A DNA stretch of 64,000 bases, from positions 1,054,001 to 1,118,000 of the forward strand of contig NZ_PGES01000001.1 of assembly GCF_002797895.1 (NCBI RefSeq), read 5' to 3'. Source of the DNA: Janthinobacterium sp. 67 (GTDB lineage: Bacteria; Pseudomonadota; Gammaproteobacteria; Burkholderiales; Burkholderiaceae_D). A program made the position numbers and the translations under genes. Below the pieces are notes generated by a model. That model ran no database searches, was not told the origin of the DNA, and worked only from the letters and a program-made list of their open reading frames with translations. Below, one piece after another: positions 46,026 to 53,471 of this stretch. Each line of letters begins with the position of its first letter. Within the stretch, counting starts at the first letter, position 1.

Positions 46026-46892
46026 ATGAAAACACTGCGCCTGCTGATTTTGTGGCTTTGTGCCATCGCCGCAAGCGCCATGCTTGCCGGTTGTGCAAGT
46101 TTGACTCCCGAGTTGACTCCCCAGCAAAAAAAGCTGGTCGGCAACGCGCAAGGTAGTTGTCCTGGCATCACGGGAAAGGATGGCCGGCTGGCGTTCCAGC
46201 TCAAGCCTGTCATCGAGGGCAAGGAAATGAATCCCATCACGTCCAGGTGGAGCTCAACGGGCGTCGGTGACGAAGCCCTCGTCAAAACCCTGTTCGCGCA
46301 GCGCCTGTGCATCCTGGAAGAACTTGCCGCGCGGCCTGACCAGGCGGCCATGACGCAGGTGCATGAGCGATATATGGAGGAGATTTCCAGAGGCATCAAT
46401 GCCTGGCCCGCCTACGATGCGACGCAGTACGAGCAGCAGCTGGCGCGCTTGTCCGAGCAAAAAAAGGCGCATAAAGCGGCCGTCAACGCCAGCTTTTCAA
46501 ACAAGCTCCATGAGCTCGATTCCGTCGTGCTGGTTGCTGCGATTCCTTACTATGATTTCCTGCACATCAAGGAAGTGGATGTGGAGTGGAATAAGGGAAG
46601 CGCGGCAAGCGGAACGAAAACAGTGAGTCCGGCTGCCAAGGTGTGTCTGACCAAGGACGATTTTTCCGTCGCCATCCGGCCAGCGCTCGACCAGACGCGC
46701 GCGATCGTCATCGGTCTGGGCATGGGCAAGTACGACGAAGCCCAGGCGCTGCGCCTGATGCTCGAGCAGATTTACGAAGCGGGCGGCCAGCGCCTGGTCA
46801 ACGCCCGCGACGCCAGCAAGCATGTGCCGGCCGTCACATGCACCGTGTCCGGCGGCGAGAACGCCGTGACCGCCGGCCCGGCCATCAAATAA
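46026..46892 (+). CDS. Hypothetical lipoprotein
   Basis: A 288-aa protein with an N-terminal lipoprotein signal (ASAMLAGCAS, Cys24). The mature part is helical and lacks a domain I can name. Its stop overlaps the start of the OmpA-domain gene (TAATG), so the two are coupled and probably act together in the cell envelope. Confidence 0.7.
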   Translation: MKTLRLLILWLCAIAASAMLAGCASLTPELTPQQKKLVGNAQGSCPGITGKDGRLAFQLKPVIEGKEMNPITSRWSSTGVGDEALVKTLFAQRLCILEELAARPDQAAMTQVHERYMEEISRGINAWPAYDATQYEQQLARLSEQKKAHKAAVNASFSNKLHELDSVVLVAAIPYYDFLHIKEVDVEWNKGSAASGTKTVSPAAKVCLTKDDFSVAIRPALDQTRAIVIGLGMGKYDEAQALRLMLEQIYEAGGQRLVNARDASKHVPAVTCTVSGGENAVTAGPAIK

Positions 46893-47863
46893 TGAGTCCC
46901 TATCTGGAAGTGATCATCCCGGCGGCCCTCGCGCTGTATGCGGGTTTCCAGCACGAGGGCCGCTGCAACATTGAGCCGGCCGTCCATCCGCTGGCGGAAA
47001 ACATGTGCCAGGGCTTGCGCGCCGCGTTTGAAGATGGCTGCAAGACGCTGCTTGAGGTACCGCTCGGCAAGACCGGTATCTATCTGGCCGGTTCCTATTC
47101 CATCAAACCCGTTGCGTTTGCGCCGCTGGTCAGGGAAAAGGTCCAGGAAGGCTATTCGGCTTGCGTCGGATTCTGGAGCGGTTCGATCGACTATGACACC
47201 TATCAAATGGCGCTGGAACAAAAAGCCAGCGTCTTGCACGCGATGTTCAAGGCCGTGGGCAAACCGGGCAGCGCCGCACCGGTCCTCGACGCCGCCGTCG
47301 CCAACGGCGCCCGGCGCGACGACGTGATGGACGCCAAGCTTGCGGCAGGGGACTTGCGGCAAGATTGCATGGGCCCGGCGACCATCAAATGCGGGCTCAT
47401 CACGCCGCCGCCGACAGACCCGGTGTTCATCCCGCCAGACCCGCAGACCGTCAATCGCCTGTCCGCCGCCGTGGCCGACCTTGCCCAGGAGATCAAACGC
47501 CAGAACGAGCGCGACCGGCGCATGGTCGAAAAATGGACAATGGCGGCCGAAATCAGCTTCGCCACGGGCAGTTCAACGCCCAGGCAAGAAGACTGCGCAC
47601 GGCTCGCCGCGAACGTGACAAAAGCGTCCCCGAACGCCCAGCGCGTGCAGATTGCCGGCGCCGCCGACGAGCGCGGCACGCCGGCCGGCAACAACGCGCT
47701 CAGCCTGCAACGCGCCGCATCGGCAGCGCAATGCCTGGCCACGCATGCGCCATCGAAACGCTGGAGCATTGAAATTGCCGGCGCAGGCAGCCTGGCTACA
47801 TCGCCAGCCGAATACGCCAGAGCACGCCGCGCAACCGTGTTCGTTTTGGAACAGCGGCCGTAG
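46892..47863 (+). CDS. OmpA-like C-terminal domain protein
   Basis: A 323-aa protein. The C-terminal ~110 residues resemble the peptidoglycan-binding OmpA domain: ISFATGSSTPRQEDCARLAANV, VQIAGAADERGTPAGNNALSLQRA (parts). The N-terminus is short and weakly hydrophobic (YLEVIIPAALALYAGF), more like an anchor than a cleaved signal. The middle contains several cysteines. Together with the upstream lipoprotein it may form an envelope complex; the function is otherwise unknown. Confidence 0.72.
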   Translation: MSPYLEVIIPAALALYAGFQHEGRCNIEPAVHPLAENMCQGLRAAFEDGCKTLLEVPLGKTGIYLAGSYSIKPVAFAPLVREKVQEGYSACVGFWSGSIDYDTYQMALEQKASVLHAMFKAVGKPGSAAPVLDAAVANGARRDDVMDAKLAAGDLRQDCMGPATIKCGLITPPPTDPVFIPPDPQTVNRLSAAVADLAQEIKRQNERDRRMVEKWTMAAEISFATGSSTPRQEDCARLAANVTKASPNAQRVQIAGAADERGTPAGNNALSLQRAASAAQCLATHAPSKRWSIEIAGAGSLATSPAEYARARRATVFVLEQRP

Positions 47864-48109
47864 CGGCACGCATTGGCAGGTCGACGGGCGTGCTGGACGG
47901 ACTGCGAAGCGCGGCGCAAAGCAGCAGCCAAAAGCGAACTCGAACAGAGCCAATACCAAAGATAGGCGAACGTGTGCGCTGTGTGCGAGCTGGGCGGTGC
48001 ATCGAGGCGCGAAGGAAAGACTATAGCGCCACAGCCGTGCGTAGAAGGCCGAAATCGCATTTGCGATTGTACAAGTTGCAAAATGAGGGATTTGACGAAT
48101 CCATCCATA
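47864..48109. other. 246-bp spacer before the left att site
   Basis: No convincing gene. A 76-codon plus-strand frame (47890-48120) is arginine-rich and has no ribosome site. The end of this stretch leads into the XerC arm of the left junction. Confidence 0.5.
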
Positions 48110-48137
48110 ACTTCGCATAATTTATAGAGTGTAGTGC
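48110..48137 (+). other. attL: XerC arm and dif spacer without a XerD arm
   Basis: ACTTCGCATAA (48110-48120) plus TTTATA (48121-48126) are identical to the first 17 bases of the dif at 58954. The next 11 bases, GAGTGTAGTGC, do not match a XerD arm. This is what remains when an element whose own att site lacks a XerD site recombines at dif. Confidence 0.85.
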
Positions 48138-48148
48138 CAGCGCGAAAA
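48128..48148 (+). repeat. Left copy of 21-bp terminal inverted repeat
   Basis: Begins AGTGTAGTGCCAG. Its complement occurs at 58936-58956 with one mismatch. In the excised circle the two copies flank the XerC arm and spacer as a long palindrome. Confidence 0.85.
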
Positions 48149-48154
48149 CTGTTA

Positions 48155-48484
48155 TCAGCGCGTCAAGAACGAGGCTTGGCGCGGGCTGGCGCCCAATAAC
48201 AGTGAATTAAAAGACGCTGAAAATTTTTCCATGACGCCCGACCAGCGCTCACGCTGCTCGGGCGTTTTTGCGCGCTCGGCATTTGCTGCTGCAATGACGC
48301 TGAGCGGGTGCAGTTTCAGGGCGTCAGCAATCGTCAGCGCTGCATCGTCGTCGAGCACGCGGCGGCCGGTGCGGTAGTTGCTGACCGTGGACAGGGAAAA
48401 TCCTAGCTGCTTGGCCAGGGCGTAATCGGACGTAATGCCCAATTTTTCCTTGACCGCATCAAGGAAATAAATAGTGTTTTTCAT
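48155..48484 (-). CDS. Phage repressor with HTH and DUF3693-like tail
   Basis: A 109-aa DNA-binding protein. The N-terminal helix-turn-helix is at about residues 15-50 (DYALAKQLGFSLSTVSNYRTGRR). The stretch IADALKLHPLSVIAAANAERA is typical of the DUF3693 repressor family common in filamentous and other small phages. It is the only leftward gene of the left part and is divergent from the long operon. Promoters and a palindrome lie between, so it is the likely lysogeny repressor. Confidence 0.82.
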   Translation of the reverse strand: MKNTIYFLDAVKEKLGITSDYALAKQLGFSLSTVSNYRTGRRVLDDDAALTIADALKLHPLSVIAAANAERAKTPEQRERWSGVMEKFSASFNSLLLGASPRQASFLTR

Positions 48485-48528
48485 AGCTCCTCCTCAGGGC
48501 TGGCGCGCAGTTTGGCGCGTATTCGCAG

Positions 48529-48557
48529 AACATACACCGTTGTGAGACACGCGACAA
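48529..48557 (-). promoter_or_regulatory. Putative repressor promoter
   Basis: On the minus strand TTGTCG (48552-48557) and TATGTT (48529-48534) have 17-bp spacing, 45 bp before the repressor start. Each hexamer matches 4 of 6 consensus bases. Confidence 0.4.
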
Positions 48558-48568
48558 GCTACACAACT

Positions 48569-48580
48569 GAAACATGTTTC
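48569..48580. promoter_or_regulatory. Putative operator palindrome
   Basis: GAAACATGTTTC is a perfect 12-bp palindrome between the two divergent promoters. A second palindrome, GCTTCAAGTGAAGC (48592-48605), lies inside the rightward promoter. Confidence 0.55.
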
Positions 48581-48582
48581 TG

Positions 48583-48612
48583 TTGACACATGCTTCAAGT
48601 GAAGCGTATCTT
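48583..48612 (+). promoter_or_regulatory. Rightward promoter of the provirus operon
   Basis: A perfect TTGACA (48583-48588) and TATCTT (48607-48612) are separated by 18 bp. The spacer contains a 14-bp palindrome where a repressor could bind. Confidence 0.65.
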
Positions 48613-48639
48613 CCTCCCTGTCGGGCGGATTCTTCCGTC

Positions 48640-48712
48640 CCTCCTCAGGCAACTAGCGGCCCCGCCGCCCGCCCGGCACTTTCGCCCGAGGAGAAAAACC
48701 AGCCTGAGGAGG
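48640..48712 (+). promoter_or_regulatory. Leader inverted repeat that could mask the ribosome site
   Basis: CCTCCTCAGGC (48640-48650) is perfectly complementary to GCCTGAGGAGG (48702-48712), which contains the ribosome site of the 48717 gene. If folded, translation of the first operon gene would be reduced. A similar CCTGAGGAGG serves the repressor gene. Confidence 0.5.
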
Positions 48713-48716
48713 CAAC

Positions 48717-49145
48717 ATGTCAGTTACACAAAATTACAAAACATTTAAGTTATCCGCAAGCAATGATGTGATTCAGTACATCGTAAAAGCCGTGATGCAG
48801 AAATTGTTTGCTGATCAGGACAGAATCAGGATCACGGATAGCCCAGCATTAGTAAGCTTCTTGAGCCGGGATATCGCTTTTGGAAGCGATGCGCTAACTG
48901 CCTTGAATTGCCGCTCGATGCGCTACCAAGCGATCGAGGGCGAAATGCTGGATACGGTGCTGCTTGCTTTGCGTAATCAGCGTGGGGCGGCAATCCAAAA
49001 TCTTGAAATGATGCGTCGCATGTTCTCAGAATATCAGGCTGGTAAGTTGGGCGCGCCGTGGGTGCATCAGGGTGACGTCGATAGAAAGCAGGTTGCCATC
49101 AGTGATATTGACGCCGCCTTGCTCTTTCTGGAAAACCTGAAATGA
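48717..49145 (+). CDS. Provirus early protein of unknown function
   Basis: A 142-aa soluble protein, first gene of the rightward operon behind a GAGGAGG ribosome site. It is mostly helical in appearance, with the C-terminus DIDAALLFLENLK. Base composition is more A/T-rich at the 5' end than the neighbouring genes. No family recognised. Its position suggests an early regulator or host-takeover protein. Confidence 0.65.
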   Translation: MSVTQNYKTFKLSASNDVIQYIVKAVMQKLFADQDRIRITDSPALVSFLSRDIAFGSDALTALNCRSMRYQAIEGEMLDTVLLALRNQRGAAIQNLEMMRRMFSEYQAGKLGAPWVHQGDVDRKQVAISDIDAALLFLENLK

Positions 49146-49270
49146 GCGGCCATGTCCGCCGCTGGCGGCACGTATACGCCGCTGCCGCCTTCCTGATCTG
49201 CGTACCGGCCGCATCTGCCGTTATCGTGATCGCTCTCCAGTATTTCGCGCCTGTGGTGGCCTGCAAATGA
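49142..49270 (+). CDS. Small membrane protein, 42 aa
   Basis: Starts and ends with ATGA overlaps to both neighbours, which strongly supports translation. It encodes a basic N-terminus (SGHVRRWRH) and one hydrophobic helix (VYAAAAFLICVPAASAVIVIAL). Function unknown. Confidence 0.65.
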   Translation: MSGHVRRWRHVYAAAAFLICVPAASAVIVIALQYFAPVVACK

Positions 49271-49692
49271 GACACCTTGCCCATGAACTGGTCGCGGTGG
49301 CCGCCGTCGCCGGTCCCCAGCTGACACCGCTGGAACTGGAAACAAAAGCCTTCTTGGCTGAAATGGACGTCATAAGCGCGCAGATCAACGCCACGCCACG
49401 CGAACAGCGCATGGAGCGCGGCGCCGCGGTACTGGCGACCATCGCCACGCCTGCCGACGTCGAGGCCGTGCGCGCCGCGTACTGGATGCGCTTGCCGATG
49501 GCCGCCCGCATGGTGGCCGTCATGTCGGCGCGCATGCCGAAGGAGCGCGCCAGCGATGCGCTGTGCAAGTTCGATGCGCTGGAACGTGGCCGCATCTGGT
49601 GCGAAGTCGCCAAACTGCGCGCCAATCTGGAAGTAGTGCAAAAGTGCATGAACGGCGGGCGCATGCCTGAGCTAAGCGGCAAGGTTCATTGA
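49267..49692 (+). CDS. Provirus hypothetical protein before the initiator
   Basis: A 141-aa helical protein, Met- and Arg-rich, with WMRLPMAARMVAVMSARMPKE in the centre (split) and two cysteines later. It overlaps its neighbours on both sides (ATGA, TGATG). No family recognised. Placement directly before the replication initiator suggests a replication or DNA-binding accessory role. Confidence 0.65.
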   Translation: MRHLAHELVAVAAVAGPQLTPLELETKAFLAEMDVISAQINATPREQRMERGAAVLATIATPADVEAVRAAYWMRLPMAARMVAVMSARMPKERASDALCKFDALERGRIWCEVAKLRANLEVVQKCMNGGRMPELSGKVH

Positions 49693-51464
49693 TGCTTTCC
49701 ATGGGCATTCCGTCGCGCATGGCCAGCGCCGTGCAAAGCATGTTCGGCGGCCTGAACGTGTCGCGTCAGCGTGTGGTCGATGCCGTGCTGGCTGACGATC
49801 AGCGCCTGCCGCTGGCCGACAGCAATGGCGCCATGACTGGCCAGGGCGCTATCTCGGTGGCCGCCTTGCAGGCCGCACGCGAGTGCTACGAAGTGTGCTC
49901 AAGCCTGCACGATGAGCACGCCATCAAGGCGCGGATTGACGCGATATGCAGCCGTCGCGGCGTCAGGCCGCCAGTGGCGGCGACGATCGGCGGCTACATC
50001 GCCCGCGCAGCAGATCATGCATGGTGGCGCCGCGCACTGCGCAAAGAATTGATGCGCCGATTCGAGCACACATCTATCCAGCTGGGCCTGACCTACGTGC
50101 GCGCTGATCCGTATGTCAGCCGCGAAACGTGCCTGGCGCAAGCGGCGCAAAACGAAGCGAACAAGAAAGCGCTGGCGGCCGTCACGGCCACCAATGAAAA
50201 CGGCGACGTCTACAGCCTGGCCGAACTGGCCGAACTGGGCATGGGCAATAAAACCCTGCGCCGCGGCGAGTTGATGCTGCGCATACGCGGCTTTGAAGAG
50301 GTGGCCGACAAGATGCGCCACGTAGGCATGTTCTGGACCATCACTTGCCCCAGCAAATACCACTCGGTAGGCGGCACAAACGCGAAGTACGCGGAATTCG
50401 GCAGTCCGACGCCGCGCGCGGCGCAGGCGTATCTGGTCAAGGTGTGGTCTGCTATCCGTTCCGCGCTGCACCGTCGCGGCATCCAGCCCTACGGCTTCCG
50501 CATCGCTGAACCACACACGGACGGGTGCCCGCACTGGCACATGCTGCTGTTCGTCGCGCCTGAGCATCAGGCCACCATGGAGGCGGTCATTCATGCCTAC
50601 GCCATGCGCGAGGACGGCGACGAGCCGGGCGCCATCAAAAACCGCGTCAAGCTGGTGCGGATCGAGGCGGGGAAGGGCACGGCGGCGGGCTACATCATCA
50701 AATACGTCTGCAAGAGTATTGACGGCGCAGGCGTGGGCGACCACAAGGCATTTGAGGATGGCCGCACCTACGTCATCGTGCCGGACATGTTCGACAAGAA
50801 GGAATTCACGGCATCCCAGCGCGTCACCTATTGGGCGCAGGTACACGGAATTCGCCAGTTCCAGCAGATCGGCGGCGTGCCGGTGGGCGTGTGGCGCGAG
50901 TTCCGCCGCCTGTCGGAGGAGTCGGTGCGCAATGCGCCCGAGCCAATCCGGGAAGCCTACCAGGCCGCGCAGAAAGTCGAGTCCGAAAACCCAGCCATCG
51001 CCCAGCGCGCCGACTTCGCCCGTTTCATATGGGCCATGGGCGGGCCTACGGTGGGGCGCGGAGCCACGATCAGGCTTGCGACAAGGGAAGAGGGCGTAGA
51101 GGGCCGCTATGAGCAGGTAGAGGCGCACAGGCCAGTAGGCGTGTATCTGGCGGCGCAGCCGCATGCGGTCTACGAGTCCACCCGCTACCGCTGGACGATA
51201 GACCGGGCCGGGGTGGCCCTTGCCGTTCCTCGGACTGGTGTAAATAACTGTTCGCGCCAGGCCAAAGCCCCGGCGCCGTTCCAGGCTGAAAATAAAAAAT
51301 TCGTTCCGGCCTTCGATGTCGGCCGAACGTTTGACCGGGACGGCAAGCCCTGCGCGCCGCCAGAAGTGATCCAGACCTACCAGCGGCACAAAAAACGCCC
51401 AGCGGGCGCGCCGTCGGCCCATCTGCTGCACCTGCAGCGCAAATACAAGGACAAACATGCATGA
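49692..51464 (+). CDS. HUH rolling-circle replication initiator (phage GPA family)
   Basis: A 590-aa endonuclease that would nick the viral origin and start rolling-circle replication. Motif I is FWTITCPSKYH from residue 214. Motif II is PHWHMLLF with metal ligands His281 and His283. Motif III is Y334-IIK-Y338 followed by VCKS. The paired tyrosines are the superfamily I pattern of phiX174 A, P2 A and PM2 P12. The ATG at 49692 overlaps the previous stop. The origin itself is not identified. Confidence 0.92.
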   Translation: MLSMGIPSRMASAVQSMFGGLNVSRQRVVDAVLADDQRLPLADSNGAMTGQGAISVAALQAARECYEVCSSLHDEHAIKARIDAICSRRGVRPPVAATIGGYIARAADHAWWRRALRKELMRRFEHTSIQLGLTYVRADPYVSRETCLAQAAQNEANKKALAAVTATNENGDVYSLAELAELGMGNKTLRRGELMLRIRGFEEVADKMRHVGMFWTITCPSKYHSVGGTNAKYAEFGSPTPRAAQAYLVKVWSAIRSALHRRGIQPYGFRIAEPHTDGCPHWHMLLFVAPEHQATMEAVIHAYAMREDGDEPGAIKNRVKLVRIEAGKGTAAGYIIKYVCKSIDGAGVGDHKAFEDGRTYVIVPDMFDKKEFTASQRVTYWAQVHGIRQFQQIGGVPVGVWREFRRLSEESVRNAPEPIREAYQAAQKVESENPAIAQRADFARFIWAMGGPTVGRGATIRLATREEGVEGRYEQVEAHRPVGVYLAAQPHAVYESTRYRWTIDRAGVALAVPRTGVNNCSRQAKAPAPFQAENKKFVPAFDVGRTFDRDGKPCAPPEVIQTYQRHKKRPAGAPSAHLLHLQRKYKDKHA

Positions 51465-51603
51465 GAAATTGAAGGAGGCGTTCTCGCGCCTCAGTGCGCT
51501 GGCCGGGGCGTATCTCCCGGCTGGCTTCAAAGGGACATTGCTGGAAATGGCAATGGAAATAGACCGCCTGCGGGCGGAAGTCGATGAACTGAAAGGGAAA
51601 TAA
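51457..51603 (+). CDS. Small helical protein, 48 aa
   Basis: Begins inside the last codons of the initiator gene (MHEKLKEAFSRLSALAG) and ends 2 bp before the next start. The C-terminal half is a heptad-like helix (LLEMAMEIDRLRAEVDELKGK, in parts). Function unknown; tight packing supports expression. Confidence 0.55.
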   Translation: MHEKLKEAFSRLSALAGAYLPAGFKGTLLEMAMEIDRLRAEVDELKGK

Positions 51604-51605
51604 CC

Positions 51606-51785
51606 ATGTACCAGGTATATACGGCAGTAAAAGTTGTTGATGATGAATTGGAACGTCACGGCCAGGTGGGCGTTGTTGTCAGCGCCAGTCCGGACGGCAC
51701 GCCGATTACCGTCAAGTTTGACGATGCGGATTCGGATGGCGCCTTGTCGTCGGAATTCACCCTCGACCAAATCCGGGGCTTGTAA
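51606..51785 (+). CDS. Small acidic protein, 59 aa
   Basis: Encodes MYQVYTAVKVVDDELERHG and then GVVVSASPDGTPITVKFDD, a strand-rich pattern that could be a small OB- or SH3-like barrel. A single-stranded-DNA-binding role would suit a rolling-circle virus, but there is no diagnostic motif. Confidence 0.55.
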   Translation: MYQVYTAVKVVDDELERHGQVGVVVSASPDGTPITVKFDDADSDGALSSEFTLDQIRGL

Positions 51786-51789
51786 GACC

Positions 51790-52098
51790 ATGGCCGCCGT
51801 GAAAACGAAGTTGGGGCGTATTCCGTGTGATTGCTGCGGCCATCCTGTCTTGTTGAAGGAAAACGAAGCGGGAACGCTGACCATGGCATGTGACGAGTGC
51901 GATGTATCGGCGTTTGCCAAGCGCGGCACGGCAGCGGCCAGCCGCTGGCGCAGCAAGCTGCCTAAGGCAGAAGTCCAGGAGCCTGCGCCCGCGCCAGTAA
52001 AACCGCCAGTTGCGCACGCTCCTGAGAGCGTGCCTAAGGTGGTGCCGCCGCCAGCAAAAAAGGCTGGCCCGTTCGATTATCTCGTGAAGGGTGCATGA
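51790..52098 (+). CDS. Zinc-ribbon protein with proline-rich tail
   Basis: A 102-aa protein. IPCDCCGHPVLL and MACDECDVSA supply four to five cysteines in two CxxC knuckles (residues ~13-37), a probable zinc ribbon. A Pro/Ala/Val-rich low-complexity tail follows (residues ~64-93). The ATG at 51790 follows the previous stop by 4 bp. It probably binds nucleic acid or a partner protein in replication or transcription. Confidence 0.65.
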   Translation: MAAVKTKLGRIPCDCCGHPVLLKENEAGTLTMACDECDVSAFAKRGTAAASRWRSKLPKAEVQEPAPAPVKPPVAHAPESVPKVVPPPAKKAGPFDYLVKGA

Positions 52099-52577
52099 TG
52101 GAAGAGTTAGACAGCCTGGCCATGCAGGCCGCGAACCTTGACGGCGAGGTGGCCAGAACGACGCCAGGCGCGATGCTGGAGCAGCAGGAGCAGGCCGCCG
52201 TCATCAGCATGGCCGAACAGAACAGCCGGGGCGTGTCGATGATTATGGCCCTGGCCGTGCCGATCTTGAGCAAGCTGTATCCATCCCTGGAAGGCGTCTA
52301 CACGCCTGAGGCGTGCGGCCAGGTGGCCGCCTCGCTGGGGCCGGTGCTGGCAAAGTACGGCGTCAACCTGGAAGAGTGGGGCGGGAGGTATCAGGAAGAA
52401 ATCGCCGCGCTGTTCGTGTGCGGCCCGATTGCCTGGGCGACGGTGCAGGGCGTCAAGGCAGATATCGCATCGCGCGCGCCGGCCAAAGCGGTGCAGATGG
52501 ACAAGGCGCAACAGCGGGTGCCCGTAACGCCGCCGCCCGTGATGGACCATGCAGTACTCGGGACGGCAACCGCATGA
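52095..52577 (+). CDS. Provirus protein before the ATPase, possibly membrane-associated
   Basis: A 160-aa protein with two moderately hydrophobic stretches (SMIMALAVPILSKLY, ALFVCGPIAWATVQGVKAD) and a Pro-rich C-terminus. It is coupled by ATGA to both neighbours. No family recognised. Being directly upstream of the packaging ATPase, it could anchor that enzyme at the vertex membrane, but this is inference. Confidence 0.6.
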   Translation: MMEELDSLAMQAANLDGEVARTTPGAMLEQQEQAAVISMAEQNSRGVSMIMALAVPILSKLYPSLEGVYTPEACGQVAASLGPVLAKYGVNLEEWGGRYQEEIAALFVCGPIAWATVQGVKADIASRAPAKAVQMDKAQQRVPVTPPPVMDHAVLGTATA

Positions 52578-53194
52578 AAACAGACCAATCAAACAGCGCC
52601 GAGGTGATCGCCGTCATCGGCGCCACCGGCAGCGGCAAGGGCGTCTTCATCAAGCAGTACGCCCTGAAAAAGTCCGATAAGCGCCTGCTGATATGGGACT
52701 ACATGCGCGAATACGGCGCGTTCGTGGACGTGATTACCGACAAGCTGGGCGTGGCCATTCAGGCACTCAAGGCGGGCCAGTTCCGCATAGCGTTTCAGCC
52801 GTCTTTCGATGACAAAATCCGGGCCCAGCAATTCGACATGTTCTGTCGAGCCGCCGTGCATGCGGGTAATCTGCGCCTGGTGATAGAGGAGCTTGCCTTC
52901 GTCACGTCGGCCACGCATGCGCCTGCAGGCTGGAAAATGGCCACGTCGGTAGGGCGTCATAAGGGTTTGCGCATCATCGGCGCCAGCCAGCGGCCCGCCC
53001 AGGTCGACAAGGCATTCTGGTCGAACTGCACCGAAATACATTGCGGCTTCCTCAATTTCGAAGCCGATCAAAAAGTCATGGCATCGTCGCTATGCGTCAC
53101 TGTTGACGATATAAAAGGCTTGAAACCGTTGCAATACATACACAGAAACGTGCGAACGAAAGAAAATGTAATGGGCCGGGTCAAGTTCTCTTAG
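52574..53194 (+). CDS. Genome-packaging ATPase, P9/Zot/FtsK-HerA type
   Basis: A 206-aa ATPase, similar in size to PM2 P9. The Walker A motif GATGSGKG is at residues 16-23; its last position is Gly rather than Ser/Thr, which is unusual. Walker B is LVIEELAF with Glu105-Glu106. Sensor-like SQRP is at 138-141 in IIGASQRPAQVDKAFW, as in HerA/FtsK packaging enzymes. It would pump genomic DNA into a preformed capsid. Filamentous-phage Zot proteins are related, but Zot has a membrane helix and periplasmic tail that are missing here. Confidence 0.83.
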   Translation: MKTDQSNSAEVIAVIGATGSGKGVFIKQYALKKSDKRLLIWDYMREYGAFVDVITDKLGVAIQALKAGQFRIAFQPSFDDKIRAQQFDMFCRAAVHAGNLRLVIEELAFVTSATHAPAGWKMATSVGRHKGLRIIGASQRPAQVDKAFWSNCTEIHCGFLNFEADQKVMASSLCVTVDDIKGLKPLQYIHRNVRTKENVMGRVKFS

Positions 53195-53243
53195 GGAGCG
53201 TGCCTAAGGCAACAATTTTGCGTCGGTGGGGACAAAAAAATAC

Positions 53244-53277
53244 AGTGAATTCTGACTTTCCGAATTCACTTTTTTTT
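53244..53277 (+). terminator. Intrinsic terminator between ATPase and capsid operons
   Basis: A 9-bp perfect stem AGTGAATTC/GAATTCACT with a 9-nt loop is followed by eight T. An A-run precedes it, so it could also work leftward. It lies 50 bp after the ATPase stop and only 26 bp before the next start codon. Confidence 0.85.
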
Positions 53278-53302
53278 ATCCATACACCAGGGGAAACCTA
53301 AA

Positions 53303-53461
53303 ATGACGCAAGACGATCTGAAAACATTGGGCATTGCCCTGGGCATTTGCTACGCCGCCTACAAATTCGTGGGCAATCCGATGGTCAAGGGCGCAGCGGT
53401 TGCCGTCGGCGCCGTGGTCGTCGCAAAAAAAGTGCCGTACCTGTCCGCCTCGCTGGCATAA
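53303..53461 (+). CDS. Small virion membrane protein candidate, 52 aa
   Basis: Encodes TLGIALGICYAAYKFVGNP and VKGAAVAVGAVVVAKKVPYL, one or two hydrophobic segments. It sits directly before the capsid gene behind an AGGGG ribosome site. Small membrane proteins next to the capsid gene are expected for a virus with an internal lipid membrane. Confidence 0.7.
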   Translation: MTQDDLKTLGIALGICYAAYKFVGNPMVKGAAVAVGAVVVAKKVPYLSASLA

Positions 53462-53471
53462 AGGGGGCGAC

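Noticed and set aside
47890..48120. Arg-rich 76-codon frame before attL
   Set aside because: No ribosome site, composition unlike neighbours, and it runs into the att site.
49899..51956. 685-codon minus-strand frame across the initiator gene
   Set aside because: It is a shadow of the HUH initiator and neighbours, with biased composition and no domain.
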